NCBI RefSeq assembly: GCF_029051645.1
Contig: NZ_JAACFS010000032.1
Span: forward strand, 1-64,000
Source: Bradyrhizobium sp. CSA112
Lineage (GTDB): Bacteria; Pseudomonadota; Alphaproteobacteria; Rhizobiales; Xanthobacteraceae
DNA: 64,000 nt
Direction of reading: 5' to 3'
Numbering within the stretch: position 1 is the stretch's first letter; each line of letters starts with the position of its first letter. Shown here in pieces: positions 17,381 to 26,461 of the stretch. Under the pieces are notes generated by a model. The model ran no database searches and was not told the origin of the DNA. It saw only the letters and a program-made list of their open reading frames with translations. The translations under genes were made by a program, and so were the position numbers.

Positions 17381-19135
17381 GTGTCGGTCGCTCAACGCAG
17401 ACGCATCTCGACGCTTATCATGAGCCGCTCGGCGCGGACCGTGATCGCGCGCGCGACCGGCGCAACGGTGGCGGTGTCGCGGCTGTGGCCGGGCCGCGCC
17501 GATCGGCTGATCATCGCGCCGCATGACCTGCGCACCGCCGACGCCACCCGCGCCGCCGAAATCTATGCCGGCCGCTTCGTGTTCGCCGGCAAGATCGTGA
17601 CCTGCCATGGCCGCTCGATCTTCGACCTCGAACCGCCGTCGGAGGATTGGGAGGTCGCCCTGCTCGGCTTCGGCTGGCTGCGGCACCTGCGCGCCGCCGA
17701 CACCGCGCTGACCCGCGCCAATGCCCGGTCGCTGGTCGACGACTGGATCTCGAACCCGGCACGCAAGCGGCCGCTCGAGCGCCGCCCCGACGTGCTGGCG
17801 CGCCGCGTGATCTCGCTATTGTCGCAGGCGCCGCTGGTGCTCGGCGACACCGACGGAAAATTCTATCGCAAATATCTGCGCGGGCTGACTCGCGAGATCC
17901 GCTATTTGCGCTACGCGATGCTCGACATCGCCGACGGCGTGCCGCGACTGCAGGTCCTGATCGCGTTGTGCTACGCCTCGCTGTGCCTTGCCAATCAGGC
18001 GCGTCACATCCGTTCCGCCACGCGACGGCTTTCCGACGAATTGCAGCGGCAGATCATGCCGGACGGCGGGCACATCTCGCGCAATCCCGGCGCGCTGGTC
18101 GAACTGCTCAGCGACCTGCTGCCGCTGCGGCAGACATTTGCCGCCCGCAACATCGCGCCGCCGCCGGCGCTGCTGAATGCGATCGACCGCATGATGCCGA
18201 TGCTGCGCTTCTTCCGCCACGGCGACGGCAGTTTTGCGCTGTTCAACGGCATGAGCAACGCGCCGTCTGATCTGGTGGCGACGCTGCTCGCCTATGACGA
18301 CACCCACGGCGTGCCGATGGCGAACATGCCGCATACCGGCTTCCAGCGCCTCGATGCCGGCACCACGACCGTCATCATGGACACCGGCCCGTCGCCGCCG
18401 CCGAACATCAGCCAGGAAGCGCACGCCGGCTGCCTCTCGTTCGAATTGTCTTCCGGACCGAGCCGGATCGTCATCAATTGCGGCATGCCCTCGACCGGCC
18501 GCGACAATTGGCGCACCTTTGCGCGCAGCACCGTGGCGCATTCGACCCTGACCTATCACAACACGTCCTCGTGCCAGTTCGTCGAGCTGTCGGCGATGAA
18601 GCGCCTGCTGCAGGGCGCGCCTGTCGTCAGCGGTCCGGCCAATGTGGAAAGCTACCGCGAGGCGGTGGCCGGCGGCGATCTCCTGACCACGTCGCATGAC
18701 GGCTATCTCGCGCGGTTCGGCGTCCTGCATCGCCGGGTGCTGATGATCTCCCAGGACGGCGGAAGGCTCGACGGCGAAGACACGGTGTCGCCGGCGCCGG
18801 GGGCGCGTATCAAGGGCGCCGAAACCGACTTTGCCCTGCGGTTTCATCTGCATCCCGCGGTGAAGGCGAGCCGCCTTAGCGACGCGCGCGGCGTCATGCT
18901 GGTATTGCCGAGCCGCGACGTCTGGACCTTCGAGGCGCTCGACGACAAGGTCGACCTCGAGGATAGCGTGTTTCTGGCCGGCAATGACGGCCCCCGCCGC
19001 ACCGCCCAGATCGTGATCCGCCAGGATTCCCGCCACGCTTCCTCGATCCGCTGGAGTTTTGTCCGCTCATCGACGTCGGCGGCCGGGACGACCGCCCGGC
19101 GCAATGCGCGGCGCGAGCCGGAACTGCCGCTATAG
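17381..19135 (+). CDS. Heparinase II/III family protein
   Basis: A 584-residue protein with an N-terminal alpha-helical toroid region and a C-terminal beta region of the heparinase II/III-like type (MPHTGFQRLDAGTTTVIMD, HAGCLSFELSSGPSRIVINC, ARSTVAHSTLTYHNTSS). No signal peptide is obvious, unlike secreted polysaccharide lyases. The family often sits near rsmB and purH in rhizobia, as here. It probably acts on a uronate-containing polysaccharide, but its substrate is unknown. The GTG start at 17381 is the best available; an ATG at 17420 is an alternative. Confidence 0.82.
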   Translation: MSVAQRRRISTLIMSRSARTVIARATGATVAVSRLWPGRADRLIIAPHDLRTADATRAAEIYAGRFVFAGKIVTCHGRSIFDLEPPSEDWEVALLGFGWLRHLRAADTALTRANARSLVDDWISNPARKRPLERRPDVLARRVISLLSQAPLVLGDTDGKFYRKYLRGLTREIRYLRYAMLDIADGVPRLQVLIALCYASLCLANQARHIRSATRRLSDELQRQIMPDGGHISRNPGALVELLSDLLPLRQTFAARNIAPPPALLNAIDRMMPMLRFFRHGDGSFALFNGMSNAPSDLVATLLAYDDTHGVPMANMPHTGFQRLDAGTTTVIMDTGPSPPPNISQEAHAGCLSFELSSGPSRIVINCGMPSTGRDNWRTFARSTVAHSTLTYHNTSSCQFVELSAMKRLLQGAPVVSGPANVESYREAVAGGDLLTTSHDGYLARFGVLHRRVLMISQDGGRLDGEDTVSPAPGARIKGAETDFALRFHLHPAVKASRLSDARGVMLVLPSRDVWTFEALDDKVDLEDSVFLAGNDGPRRTAQIVIRQDSRHASSIRWSFVRSSTSAAGTTARRNARREPELPL

Positions 19136-19157
19136 GGTCTTCAGATATCGCTGTTCC

Positions 19158-19247
19158 GTCATGCCCGGGCTTGTCCCGGCCATCTACGTCTTTTCTGCTT
19201 CATTGGGGGCCAAGACGTGGATGCCCGGGACAAGCCCGGGCATGACG
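19158..19247. repeat. Palindrome GTCATGCCCGGGC...GCCCGGGCATGAC
   Basis: Near-perfect arms GTCATGCCCGGGCTTGTCCC and GGGACAAGCCCGGGCATGAC plus inner CTACGTCTT/AAGACGTGG. Same family as 9734-9850. It lies between the heparinase-like gene and purH. Confidence 0.88.
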
Positions 19248-19342
19248 ATCCCCTTCAATTTCGGCGGCAATCCGCATCGACGGTGGGTTTCATGGCACGC
19301 AAAACCGTGCTACCCGGCGGCCTTTCCACACAGGACTAAGCC

Positions 19343-20935
19343 ATGACCGACCATCCGCGCCGTGTAACCCGCGCTCTATTGTCCGTTTCCGACAAGACCG
19401 GCCTGATCGAATTCGCCAAGGCGCTCGCAGGACATGGCGTCGAGCTCGTCTCAACGGGCGGCACCGCCAAGGCGATCGCGGCGGCCGGGCTGCAGGTCAG
19501 GGACGTCTCGGAGCTGACGGGCTCTCCCGAGATGATGGACGGCCGGGTCAAGACGCTGCATCCCAAAGTGCATGGCGGGCTGCTCGCGATCCGCAACAGC
19601 AAGGAGCATGCCGACGCCATGAAGGCGCATGGCATCGCGCCGATCGATCTGCTCGTGGTCAACCTTTACCCGTTCGAGGCAACCGTCGACCAAGGCGCCG
19701 GCTATGAAGACTGCATCGAAAATATCGACATCGGCGGTCCCGCGATGATCCGGGCGGCGGCGAAAAATCACGATGACGTCACTGTCGTTGTGGAGGCGCA
19801 GGATTACCAGGCCGTGCTCGATGAGCTCTCTGCCAACAAGGGCGCAACGACGCTCGCACTGCGCCGCCGCCTTGCCGCCAAGGCCTATGCCCGCACCGCT
19901 GCCTATGATGCCGCGATTTCGAACTGGTTCGCTGGTGTGCTCAAGAACGACGCGCCGGATTTCCGCGCCTTCGGCGGCCGGCTGATCCAGTCCTTGCGCT
20001 ACGGCGAGAACCCGCACCAGACGGCCGCATTCTATCGCACGCCCGACAAACGCCCCGGCGTCGCCACGGCGCGGCAATTGCAGGGCAGAGAGCTGTCCTA
20101 CAACAACATCAACGATACCGATGCCGCCTATGAATGCATCGCCGAGTTCGACCCGGCGCGTACCGCTGCCTGTGTCATCGTCAAGCACGCCAACCCCTGC
20201 GGCGTCGCCGAAGGTTCCGACCTGGTCAGCGCCTATCGCAAGGCGTTCGCCTGCGACACGCAGTCGCCCTATGGCGGCATCATCGCCGTCAATCGCACGC
20301 TCGACGCCGAAGCCGCGCGCGTCATCACGGAAATCCTGACCGAAGTGATCATTGCGCCGGACGCGACCGAAGAAGCCATCGCGATCGTCGCGAAGCGGAA
20401 GAACCTCCGGCTTCTCCTCGCCGGCAGCCTGCCCGACCCGCGCGCGCCGGGCCTCACGGCAAAGACCGTCGCCGGCGGCCTACTGGTGCAGAGCCGCGAC
20501 AATGCTGTCGTCGACGACATCACGCTGAAGACCGTGACCAAACGCGCGCCGACCGACGCCGAGCTGCGCGATCTCAAATTCGCTTTCCGCGTCGCCAAGC
20601 ATGTCAAGTCGAACACCATCATCTACGCCAAGGATCTCGCAACCGTCGGCATCGGCGCCGGCCAGATGAGCCGTGTCGATTCCGCGCGCATTGCCGCCCG
20701 CAAGGCGCAGGATGCGGCGGCCGACGCAAAGCTCGCCGAGCCCCTGACCAAGGGCTCGGTCGTCGCTTCCGACGCGTTTTTCCCGTTCGCCGATGGCATG
20801 CTGGCCTGCATCGAAGCCGGCGCCACCGCCGTCATCCAGCCTGGCGGCTCGATCCGCGACGAGGAAGTCATCAAGGCCGCCGACGATCACGGCATCGCCA
20901 TGGTGTTCACGGGCATCAGGCACTTCAGGCATTGA
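19343..20935 (+). CDS. purH: Bifunctional AICAR transformylase / IMP cyclohydrolase
   Basis: A 530-residue enzyme for the last two steps of IMP synthesis. The N-terminal MGS-like IMP cyclohydrolase domain shows ALLSVSDKTGLIEFAKAL and ELVSTGGTAKAI. The transformylase domain shows SLRYGENPHQTAAFYR, the Lys-His motif IVKHANPCGVAE and DAFFPFADG near the end. Full length and intact. An ATG follows AGGACTAAGCC. Confidence 0.96.
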   Translation: MTDHPRRVTRALLSVSDKTGLIEFAKALAGHGVELVSTGGTAKAIAAAGLQVRDVSELTGSPEMMDGRVKTLHPKVHGGLLAIRNSKEHADAMKAHGIAPIDLLVVNLYPFEATVDQGAGYEDCIENIDIGGPAMIRAAAKNHDDVTVVVEAQDYQAVLDELSANKGATTLALRRRLAAKAYARTAAYDAAISNWFAGVLKNDAPDFRAFGGRLIQSLRYGENPHQTAAFYRTPDKRPGVATARQLQGRELSYNNINDTDAAYECIAEFDPARTAACVIVKHANPCGVAEGSDLVSAYRKAFACDTQSPYGGIIAVNRTLDAEAARVITEILTEVIIAPDATEEAIAIVAKRKNLRLLLAGSLPDPRAPGLTAKTVAGGLLVQSRDNAVVDDITLKTVTKRAPTDAELRDLKFAFRVAKHVKSNTIIYAKDLATVGIGAGQMSRVDSARIAARKAQDAAADAKLAEPLTKGSVVASDAFFPFADGMLACIEAGATAVIQPGGSIRDEEVIKAADDHGIAMVFTGIRHFRH

Positions 20936-20945
20936 GCCGTTCGTG

Positions 20946-21087
20946 GTCGTCCCTGCGAAAGCAGCAGGGACCCATAGCCACAGGGTTGTGTTGCTGAAAG
21001 AAAGCCGTCGACCCGCGAGCCTGATAACCACGGCCGCGGCGTATGGGTCCCGGCTCGCGCTCGCGTTGTTCGCCTGGCCGGGACGAC
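20946..21087. repeat. Palindrome GTCGTCCCTGCG...CCCATA...TATGGGTCCC...GGGACGAC
   Basis: Left arm GTCGTCCCTGCG, GGGACCCATAGCCAC, and right arm CGGCGTATGGGTCCC...CCGGGACGAC. This is one of five copies in the window (also 28901, 50872, 53880, 60955). It lies directly after purH. Confidence 0.85.
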
Positions 21088-21220
21088 GAGGGAAATTGCC
21101 CGACGCAAACGCGTCCCTCGCCTTGCAAAGGCTGCGACCAATCAACCCGACGGGCAAATCATGGGCGGGAAGTTTCAAGCAAATCTCGGGCGAAATGCGC
21201 CGCGAGAACGCGAAGCTATG

Positions 21221-21309
21221 TCCACGTCATTGCGAGCGCAGCGAAGCAATCCATCCTTCCGCATATGAGGTGACCATGGATTGCTTCGCTTCGCTCGCAA
21301 TGACGTGGA
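21221..21309. repeat. Palindrome TCCACGTCATTGCGAGC...GCTCGCAATGACGTGGA
   Basis: Arms TCCACGTCATTGCGAGCGCA and CGCTCGCAATGACGTGGA, with GCGAAGCAATCCAT/ATGGATTGCTTCGC inside, give a very long hairpin. The start of another GTCATTGCGAGC element is cut by the window end at 63960. Confidence 0.88.
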
Positions 21310-21365
21310 TAGGTCGGCGCACCAGGCCTTCGCAACATATGACGAGCTCACCCAATCGCTCGCCG

Positions 21366-22751
21366 TCACTCCCTCACGCGCATCAGCAGCGCGAGGCCTG
21401 CAACGAAGAACACCACCAGCACCGCCATGCCGGCCTTCTGGCTTGCGGTAACATATGTGATCGCGCCGATCAGCAGCGGGCCGATGAACGAGGTGACCTT
21501 TCCCGTCAGCGCGAACAATCCAAAATACTGCGCGATGCGATCTTTCGGCGCGAGGCGGATCAGCAGCGTGCGCGACGCCGCCTGCAGCGGACCGCCTGCC
21601 GCGCCGATCAGGCAGCCGAGCACGAGATAGGCGCGCTCGGCCGCGCCGGAGAACAGCGCGCCGCCCGGCGCCGGCGGCGTGACCTTTACGAACAGGATCG
21701 AATCCTTGTCGACCAAAAGGATCGCACCGAGCGCAAACAACAGAATCAGCAAGCTGCCCGCGATGACGCGCTTGGGCCCGAGTTTGTCGTCGAGCTTGCC
21801 GCCGACCCACGCGCCGAATGTGCCGGCGATGGCCAGCAGAATTCCAAACGTGCCGATCTGGATCGTATGCCAGCCGAAAGTGCCGGCGGCGTAGATGCCG
21901 CCGAAGGCAAACAGCGACACCAGCCCGTCGGTGTAAATCATGTTGGCGAGCAGGAATGTCGCCATCGATTTCTGCTTCGGCAGTTCGCCGAGCGTGCGCT
22001 TGAGTCCGCTCAATCCTTCGTGCAGCGCTTCGCGGATCGGGCGCTTCGCCGGATAATCCGGCGTGAACAGGAACATCGGTGTCACGAAAATGATGAACCA
22101 GATGCCGGTCAGCGGCCCGGTGATACGGTCGCCCTGATGGCTGACCGGGTCGAGGCCAAACAGCGGCGCCAGTCCGAACAGCGTGCGGCCGGTTTCGGGG
22201 CTGGCGGCGAGGAAGCCGAGCACGAGGATGAGGCTGAGAATGCCGCCGATATAGCCGGTCGCCCATCCGGTGCCGGACAATCGTCCGATCTTGTCCGGCG
22301 GCACCAGCGTCGGCATCATCGCATTGTTGAAGACGGTAGCGAATTCGACACCGACGCTTGCGATTGCATAGGCGAGCAACAGCGGCGGGATGACGCCCGG
22401 ATCACCCGGCTTTCCGAACCACATCAGGCAGGCGCCGATCACCAGCAGCGTGCCGAAGCCGGCGATCCACGGTTTGCGGCGGCCGCTGGCGTCAGCGATC
22501 GCGCCCAGCACCGGCGACAGCAGCGCGATCATCAGGCCGGCAGCCCCGGTGGCGAATCCCCACAGCGCCTGCCCGCTTGCCGGATCGGGCGCGACGAAGC
22601 CCGCGAAATAGGGCGCGAACACAAAAGTGGTGATCAGCGTGAAATAAGGCTGCGCCGCCCAGTCGAAGAAGATCCAGCTCATGACAGCGGCGCGGCGCGG
22701 ATATTGCTGCGGTATTTTGGCGTCAATTGCCTCGGGAGCGATCACCGCCAT
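21366..22751 (-). CDS. MFS transporter, UMF1/Atg22-like family (COG2270)
   Basis: A 461-residue inner-membrane permease with about twelve hydrophobic helices. The start at 22751 is chosen because GGAAAT precedes it and family similarity begins soon after (SWIFFDWAAQPYFTLITTFVFAPYF). The FFDWAAQPYF-type first helix and GAIADASGRRKPWI loop are typical of the UMF1 group. The substrate is unknown; relatives of yeast Atg22 export amino acids from the vacuole. It is divergent from the gamma-glutamyltransferase gene (129 bp), which might mean linked peptide or amino-acid recycling. Confidence 0.85.
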   Translation of the reverse strand: MAVIAPEAIDAKIPQQYPRRAAVMSWIFFDWAAQPYFTLITTFVFAPYFAGFVAPDPASGQALWGFATGAAGLMIALLSPVLGAIADASGRRKPWIAGFGTLLVIGACLMWFGKPGDPGVIPPLLLAYAIASVGVEFATVFNNAMMPTLVPPDKIGRLSGTGWATGYIGGILSLILVLGFLAASPETGRTLFGLAPLFGLDPVSHQGDRITGPLTGIWFIIFVTPMFLFTPDYPAKRPIREALHEGLSGLKRTLGELPKQKSMATFLLANMIYTDGLVSLFAFGGIYAAGTFGWHTIQIGTFGILLAIAGTFGAWVGGKLDDKLGPKRVIAGSLLILLFALGAILLVDKDSILFVKVTPPAPGGALFSGAAERAYLVLGCLIGAAGGPLQAASRTLLIRLAPKDRIAQYFGLFALTGKVTSFIGPLLIGAITYVTASQKAGMAVLVVFFVAGLALLMRVRE

Positions 22752-22880
22752 GCCGGATATTTCCTTCAAAAGTGTCGCGAGGCGTTTTGCCTGCCAAATC
22801 CGAACCCATATAGCATGCGTCACCGACGCTCGGGGGCTGTTGCCAAGCGTCACACGCACTCTAACTGCGGCGGATTTTCG

Positions 22881-24623
22881 ATGGCGGTCTTTTCAATCCG
22901 GTGGCGCCGAGTAGCTGCCACGCTCGTGCTTGCATTTGTCTGGGGGACGACGGCCTTTGCGCAGGAACGCCGCTTTTACTCACCCCCCGATCTCTCCACC
23001 GTTCGCGCCATTGCGGCCGAGCATGGCATGGTGGTGGCACAGGAAAGGCTCGCCGCGCAAGTCGGCGCCGATGTCCTGAGGCAGGGCGGCAACGCGGTCG
23101 ACGCCGCGGTCGCGACCGGCTTTGCCCTTGCCGTCACTTACCCGCGTGCCGGAAACATCGGAGGCGGCGGCTTCATGGTGATTCATTCGGACGGACGCAA
23201 TGAAGACGTCGCCATCGATTATCGCGAGACCGCGCCATCAGCGATCACGCGCGATATCTTTCTGGGGCCGGACGGCAAACCCGATACCGACAAGTCGCGC
23301 AATTCCGCGCTTGGTATCGGCGTTCCCGGCACGGTAGCCGGATTGGCGCTGGCGCTGGAAAAATACGGCTCGGGCCGTTTCACGCTCGCGCAAATCCTCA
23401 AACCTTCAATCGAACTGGCGCGCGACGGCTTCGTGGTCGCCGACGACATGGCCGACACGCTGTCGGATATGTACCGGAGGATGGGACGCTGGCCGAATTC
23501 GGCAAAGGCGTTCTCCCGCGGCGATGGTACGCCATTGAAAGAGGGCGACCGGTTGATCCAGGCCGATCTCGCGGCAACGTTGTCGGCTATTGCCGAGCAG
23601 GGACCGCGCGGATTTTATGAGGGGCCGGTCGCCGAACGGCTGGCAAAGGCCGTCCGCGATGCCGGCGGCCTCATGACGGCGGACGATCTCAGATCCTATC
23701 AGGCGGTGATCCGCAGCCCCGTGCGCGGCACTTATCGCGGCTACGACATTGTGTCGATGCCGCTGCCCTCCTCCGGCGGCACGGTGCTGCTGCAGTCGCT
23801 GAACATTCTCGAGGGGCTTCCGATGCCGGATATGAAGCAGGGCTCCGCGCCTTCGCTGCATGCCATGATCGAAGCCATGAAGCGCGCCTATGCAGATCGC
23901 GCGCGCTACCTCGGCGATCCCGCCTTCGTCAATGCGCCGGTCAATATTCTGACCACCAAGGATTACGCGGCGAAGCAACGCGCCAGTATCGACCTTGCAC
24001 GCGCAACCCCGGCGGCCGATGTGTTGGCGGTGAGCCCGCGCGAGGGCAGCAACACCACGCATTATTCGATCGTCGACGCCAGCGGCAATGCGGTGAGCAA
24101 CACCTACACGCTGAATTTTCCCTATGGTGCCGGTCTGGTCGCCGAGGGCACCGGCGTGCTGCTCAATAACGAGCTCGACGACTTTACCGCCGCGCCCGGC
24201 GCATCGAACGCGTTTGGCCTCGTCGGTTTCGAAGCCAATCTGCCCGGCCCCGGAAAGCGGCCATTGTCGTCGATGTCGCCGACCATCGTGCTGAAAGACG
24301 GCAAGCCGGTGCTGGTGACGGGTTCGCCGGGCGGCAGCCGGATTATATCGGCGGTACTGCAGATCGTGGTCAACGTGCTCGACTACAACATGGATGTCGC
24401 TGCCGCCGTGGCGGCCCCGCGGATCCATCATCAATGGATGCCCGATGAAGTGCGCGTCGAACGCGGCTTTTCCGACGAGGTGTTGGCCGAGCTCAAGGCG
24501 AGAGGTCACAAGGTCATCGAGCCGCTCGGCCAAACCTCCGCCAATTCGATCTCCGTCACGCCGAACGGCCTGCTCGGCGCGCCCGATCCGCGCACAAGAG
24601 GCGCGGCTGCGGTGGGGCAGTAA
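22881..24623 (+). CDS. ggt: Gamma-glutamyltransferase (glutathione hydrolase proenzyme)
   Basis: A 580-residue exported proenzyme with signal peptide (cleaved near TAFAQE), the large-subunit start GMVVAQERLAAQVGADVLRQ, and the self-cleavage site N-TTH near residue 392, whose first Thr becomes the nucleophile of the small subunit. YTLNFPYGAG, the lid-loop region NNELDDF and SSMSPTIVLKDGKPVLVTGS are conserved. It acts in the periplasm on glutathione and other gamma-glutamyl compounds. The reading frame stays open for 2 kb upstream, but that part overlaps other genes and is not coding. Confidence 0.93.
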   Translation: MAVFSIRWRRVAATLVLAFVWGTTAFAQERRFYSPPDLSTVRAIAAEHGMVVAQERLAAQVGADVLRQGGNAVDAAVATGFALAVTYPRAGNIGGGGFMVIHSDGRNEDVAIDYRETAPSAITRDIFLGPDGKPDTDKSRNSALGIGVPGTVAGLALALEKYGSGRFTLAQILKPSIELARDGFVVADDMADTLSDMYRRMGRWPNSAKAFSRGDGTPLKEGDRLIQADLAATLSAIAEQGPRGFYEGPVAERLAKAVRDAGGLMTADDLRSYQAVIRSPVRGTYRGYDIVSMPLPSSGGTVLLQSLNILEGLPMPDMKQGSAPSLHAMIEAMKRAYADRARYLGDPAFVNAPVNILTTKDYAAKQRASIDLARATPAADVLAVSPREGSNTTHYSIVDASGNAVSNTYTLNFPYGAGLVAEGTGVLLNNELDDFTAAPGASNAFGLVGFEANLPGPGKRPLSSMSPTIVLKDGKPVLVTGSPGGSRIISAVLQIVVNVLDYNMDVAAAVAAPRIHHQWMPDEVRVERGFSDEVLAELKARGHKVIEPLGQTSANSISVTPNGLLGAPDPRTRGAAAVGQ

Positions 24624-24641
24624 ACGACGTACACTCGTGAG

Positions 24642-24680
24642 GGACGCACCGGCGGGTGGGTTCCCGGCCAGTGTGCGTCC
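24642..24680. other. Inverted repeat between ggt and the SDR gene
   Basis: GGACGCAC and GTGCGTCC are perfect 8-bp arms around 23 bases that can pair further (GGGTTCCCGG region). No T-run follows, so a simple rho-independent terminator is unlikely; it may be a weak terminator, operator or mRNA stabiliser. Confidence 0.4.
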
Positions 24681-24717
24681 ATAACGTAGCATGCATCCTT
24701 CACAGGGGAGTTTCACC

Positions 24718-25614
24718 ATGACATCTCTCAAAGGCAAGACGCTGTTCATCTCGGGTGCCAGCCGCGGTATCGGTCTCGCGATTGCGCTGCGGGCCGCGCG
24801 TGACGGCGCCAATGTCGCGATTGCGGCGAAGACCGCTGAGCCGCATCCGAAACTCAAGGGCACCATCTTCACCGCGGCGGAAGAAATCCGCGCCGCCGGC
24901 GGCAAGGCGCTGCCGGTGCTGTGCGACATCCGCGACGAGGCGCAGGTGATCGCGGCGATCGAGCAGACCGTCGCCGAGTTCGGCGGCGTCGATATCTGCG
25001 TCAACAATGCCAGCGCCATCAGCCTGACCAATTCGCAAGGAACCGACATGAAACGGTTCGACCTGATGATGGGCATCAACACGCGCGGCACCTTCATGGT
25101 GTCGAAGTATTGCATCCCGCATCTGAAGAAGGCGGCCAACCCGCACATATTGATGCTGTCGCCGCCGCTCGACATGAAGCAAAAATGGTTCGAGCATTCC
25201 ACCGCCTACACGATGGCGAAGTTCGGCATGAGCATGTGCGTGCTGGGCCTTTCCGGCGAGCTGAGATCCGCCGGCGTCGCGGTCAACGCGCTGTGGCCGC
25301 GCACCACCATCGCGACCGCCGCGGTCGGCAACCTTCTCGGCGGCGAGGCAATGATACGCGCCAGCCGCACGCCAGAGATCATGGGCGACGCCGCGCACGC
25401 GATCCTGACCAGGCCGTCGCGGGAATTCACCGGGCAGTTCTGCATCGACGACAAGGTGCTGTACGCCTCTGGCGTCAGGGACTTTGAGCACTACCGCGTC
25501 GATCCTTCGGTGCCATTGATGTCGGACTTCTTCGTCCCCGACGACGATGTGCCGCCGCCCGGCGTCACCGTGCAGGCGCTGCCCTCGGTTGGGGCGGCGC
25601 AGACGTCGCGATAG
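24718..25614 (+). CDS. Short-chain dehydrogenase/reductase, HSDL2-like
   Basis: A 298-residue SDR. The ATG at 24718 follows CAGGGGAG at good spacing. TLFISGASRGIGLAIAL is the cofactor motif, NNASAISL follows, and the catalytic block has STAYTMAKFG (Tyr-x3-Lys). The extended substrate loop (LSPPLDMKQKWFEHSTAY) and the C-terminal VLYASGVRDFEHYRVDP resemble bacterial relatives of human HSDL2. It probably oxidises or reduces a hydroxyacyl or steroid-like substrate, which remains unknown. Confidence 0.85.
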   Translation: MTSLKGKTLFISGASRGIGLAIALRAARDGANVAIAAKTAEPHPKLKGTIFTAAEEIRAAGGKALPVLCDIRDEAQVIAAIEQTVAEFGGVDICVNNASAISLTNSQGTDMKRFDLMMGINTRGTFMVSKYCIPHLKKAANPHILMLSPPLDMKQKWFEHSTAYTMAKFGMSMCVLGLSGELRSAGVAVNALWPRTTIATAAVGNLLGGEAMIRASRTPEIMGDAAHAILTRPSREFTGQFCIDDKVLYASGVRDFEHYRVDPSVPLMSDFFVPDDDVPPPGVTVQALPSVGAAQTSR

Positions 25615-25643
25615 GCGCCTTGGGAGGAGCAGCCGTGAAGCGG

Positions 25644-26309
25644 TCAGCGCCCGACTACATACGGCCCGCCCTTTTCCAGTGCGCGCGCATAGGCCGGACG
25701 GGCATGAATGCGCTCGAGAAACGCCATCGCTTTGGGGTGGCCCTGCTCCAGTCCGCCGCGCGCGGCGGCGGCTTCCAGCGGAAAGCTCATCTGGATGTCG
25801 GCGCCGGTGAATTCATTGCCGGCGAACCACTCGCTCTTGCCGAGTTCGCTCTCCCAGTAATCCATGTGTTGCCGGAGCTGCGGATTGACCAGGGTGGTCA
25901 AAGCCGTGTTGGAGACCTTGCGCACCAGCGGGCGCAGCAGGGCCGGCGCGCGCTTCGGCATCAGCGTGAACAACAGCTTCAAGAGCAGCGGCGACATCGC
26001 AGAGCCTTCCGCATAGTGCAGCCAATAGGTGTAGCGCAGCCGTTCCGCCGTGTTCGGCAGCGGGATCAGGCGGCCGTTACCATAGGTGCCGATGATGTAT
26101 TCGCAGATCGCGCCGGACTCGGCGATGGTGTTGCCGTTGTCGGTAATGACGGGCGATTTGCCGAGCGGGTGGATGGCGCGCAGCTCTTTCGGCGCGCGCA
26201 TGTCCGGCTCGCGCTGATAGCGGACGATCTCGTAGGGGACGTCGAGCTCTTCAAGCAGCCACAGCACACGCTGCGAGCGAGAATTGTTGAGATGATGCAC
26301 CGTCAGCAT
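25644..26309 (-). CDS. Glutathione S-transferase
   Basis: A 221-residue cytosolic GST from the ATG at 26309, preceded by AAGGGGACG. The N-terminal thioredoxin-like domain has LNNSRSQRVLWLLEEL and the GSH-binding HPLGKSPVITDNG...IAESGAICEYI. The C-terminal helical domain ends YARALEKGG. The Ser pair near residues 8-10 is the likely GSH-activating site. It converges on the SDR gene and is divergent from the DUF2239 gene across a region with two palindromes. Confidence 0.9.
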   Translation of the reverse strand: MLTVHHLNNSRSQRVLWLLEELDVPYEIVRYQREPDMRAPKELRAIHPLGKSPVITDNGNTIAESGAICEYIIGTYGNGRLIPLPNTAERLRYTYWLHYAEGSAMSPLLLKLLFTLMPKRAPALLRPLVRKVSNTALTTLVNPQLRQHMDYWESELGKSEWFAGNEFTGADIQMSFPLEAAAARGGLEQGHPKAMAFLERIHARPAYARALEKGGPYVVGR

Positions 26310-26382
26310 GGCCGTCCCCTTCAATTGGCGCGCCGTTGGTGCCAGCCGGGCGGCGGAAAGTCGAGACGGCCATAGCCCACGA

Positions 26383-26431
26383 TATATTTACCCGGGTGAT
26401 ATTGACGTTCCGTTTTATCCGGGTAAATATA
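26383..26431. promoter_or_regulatory. Paired palindromic operator-like sites between the GST and DUF2239 genes
   Basis: TATATTTACCCGG (26383-26395) and CCGGGTAAATATA (26419-26431) are perfect 13-bp inverted copies 23 bp apart. Each copy is itself half of an imperfect palindrome centred on CCGG (ATTTACCCGGGTGATAT and TTTATCCGGGTAAATA). The pair lies between two divergent start codons (26309 and 26462), so one regulator could bind as two dimers and control both genes. No regulator gene is adjacent. Confidence 0.65.
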
Positions 26432-26461
26432 GATTTGACGAAAAATCCTGAGTTAACTCCA

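Noticed and set aside
20793..22880. A very long open frame running 2 kb upstream of ggt in the same frame
   Set aside because: It overlaps the end of purH and runs antisense to the whole MFS gene, crosses two palindromic repeats, and its translation is Arg/Gln/His rich without any domain. Only the part from 22881 has a signal peptide and the gamma-glutamyltransferase fold. High G+C keeps shadow frames open.
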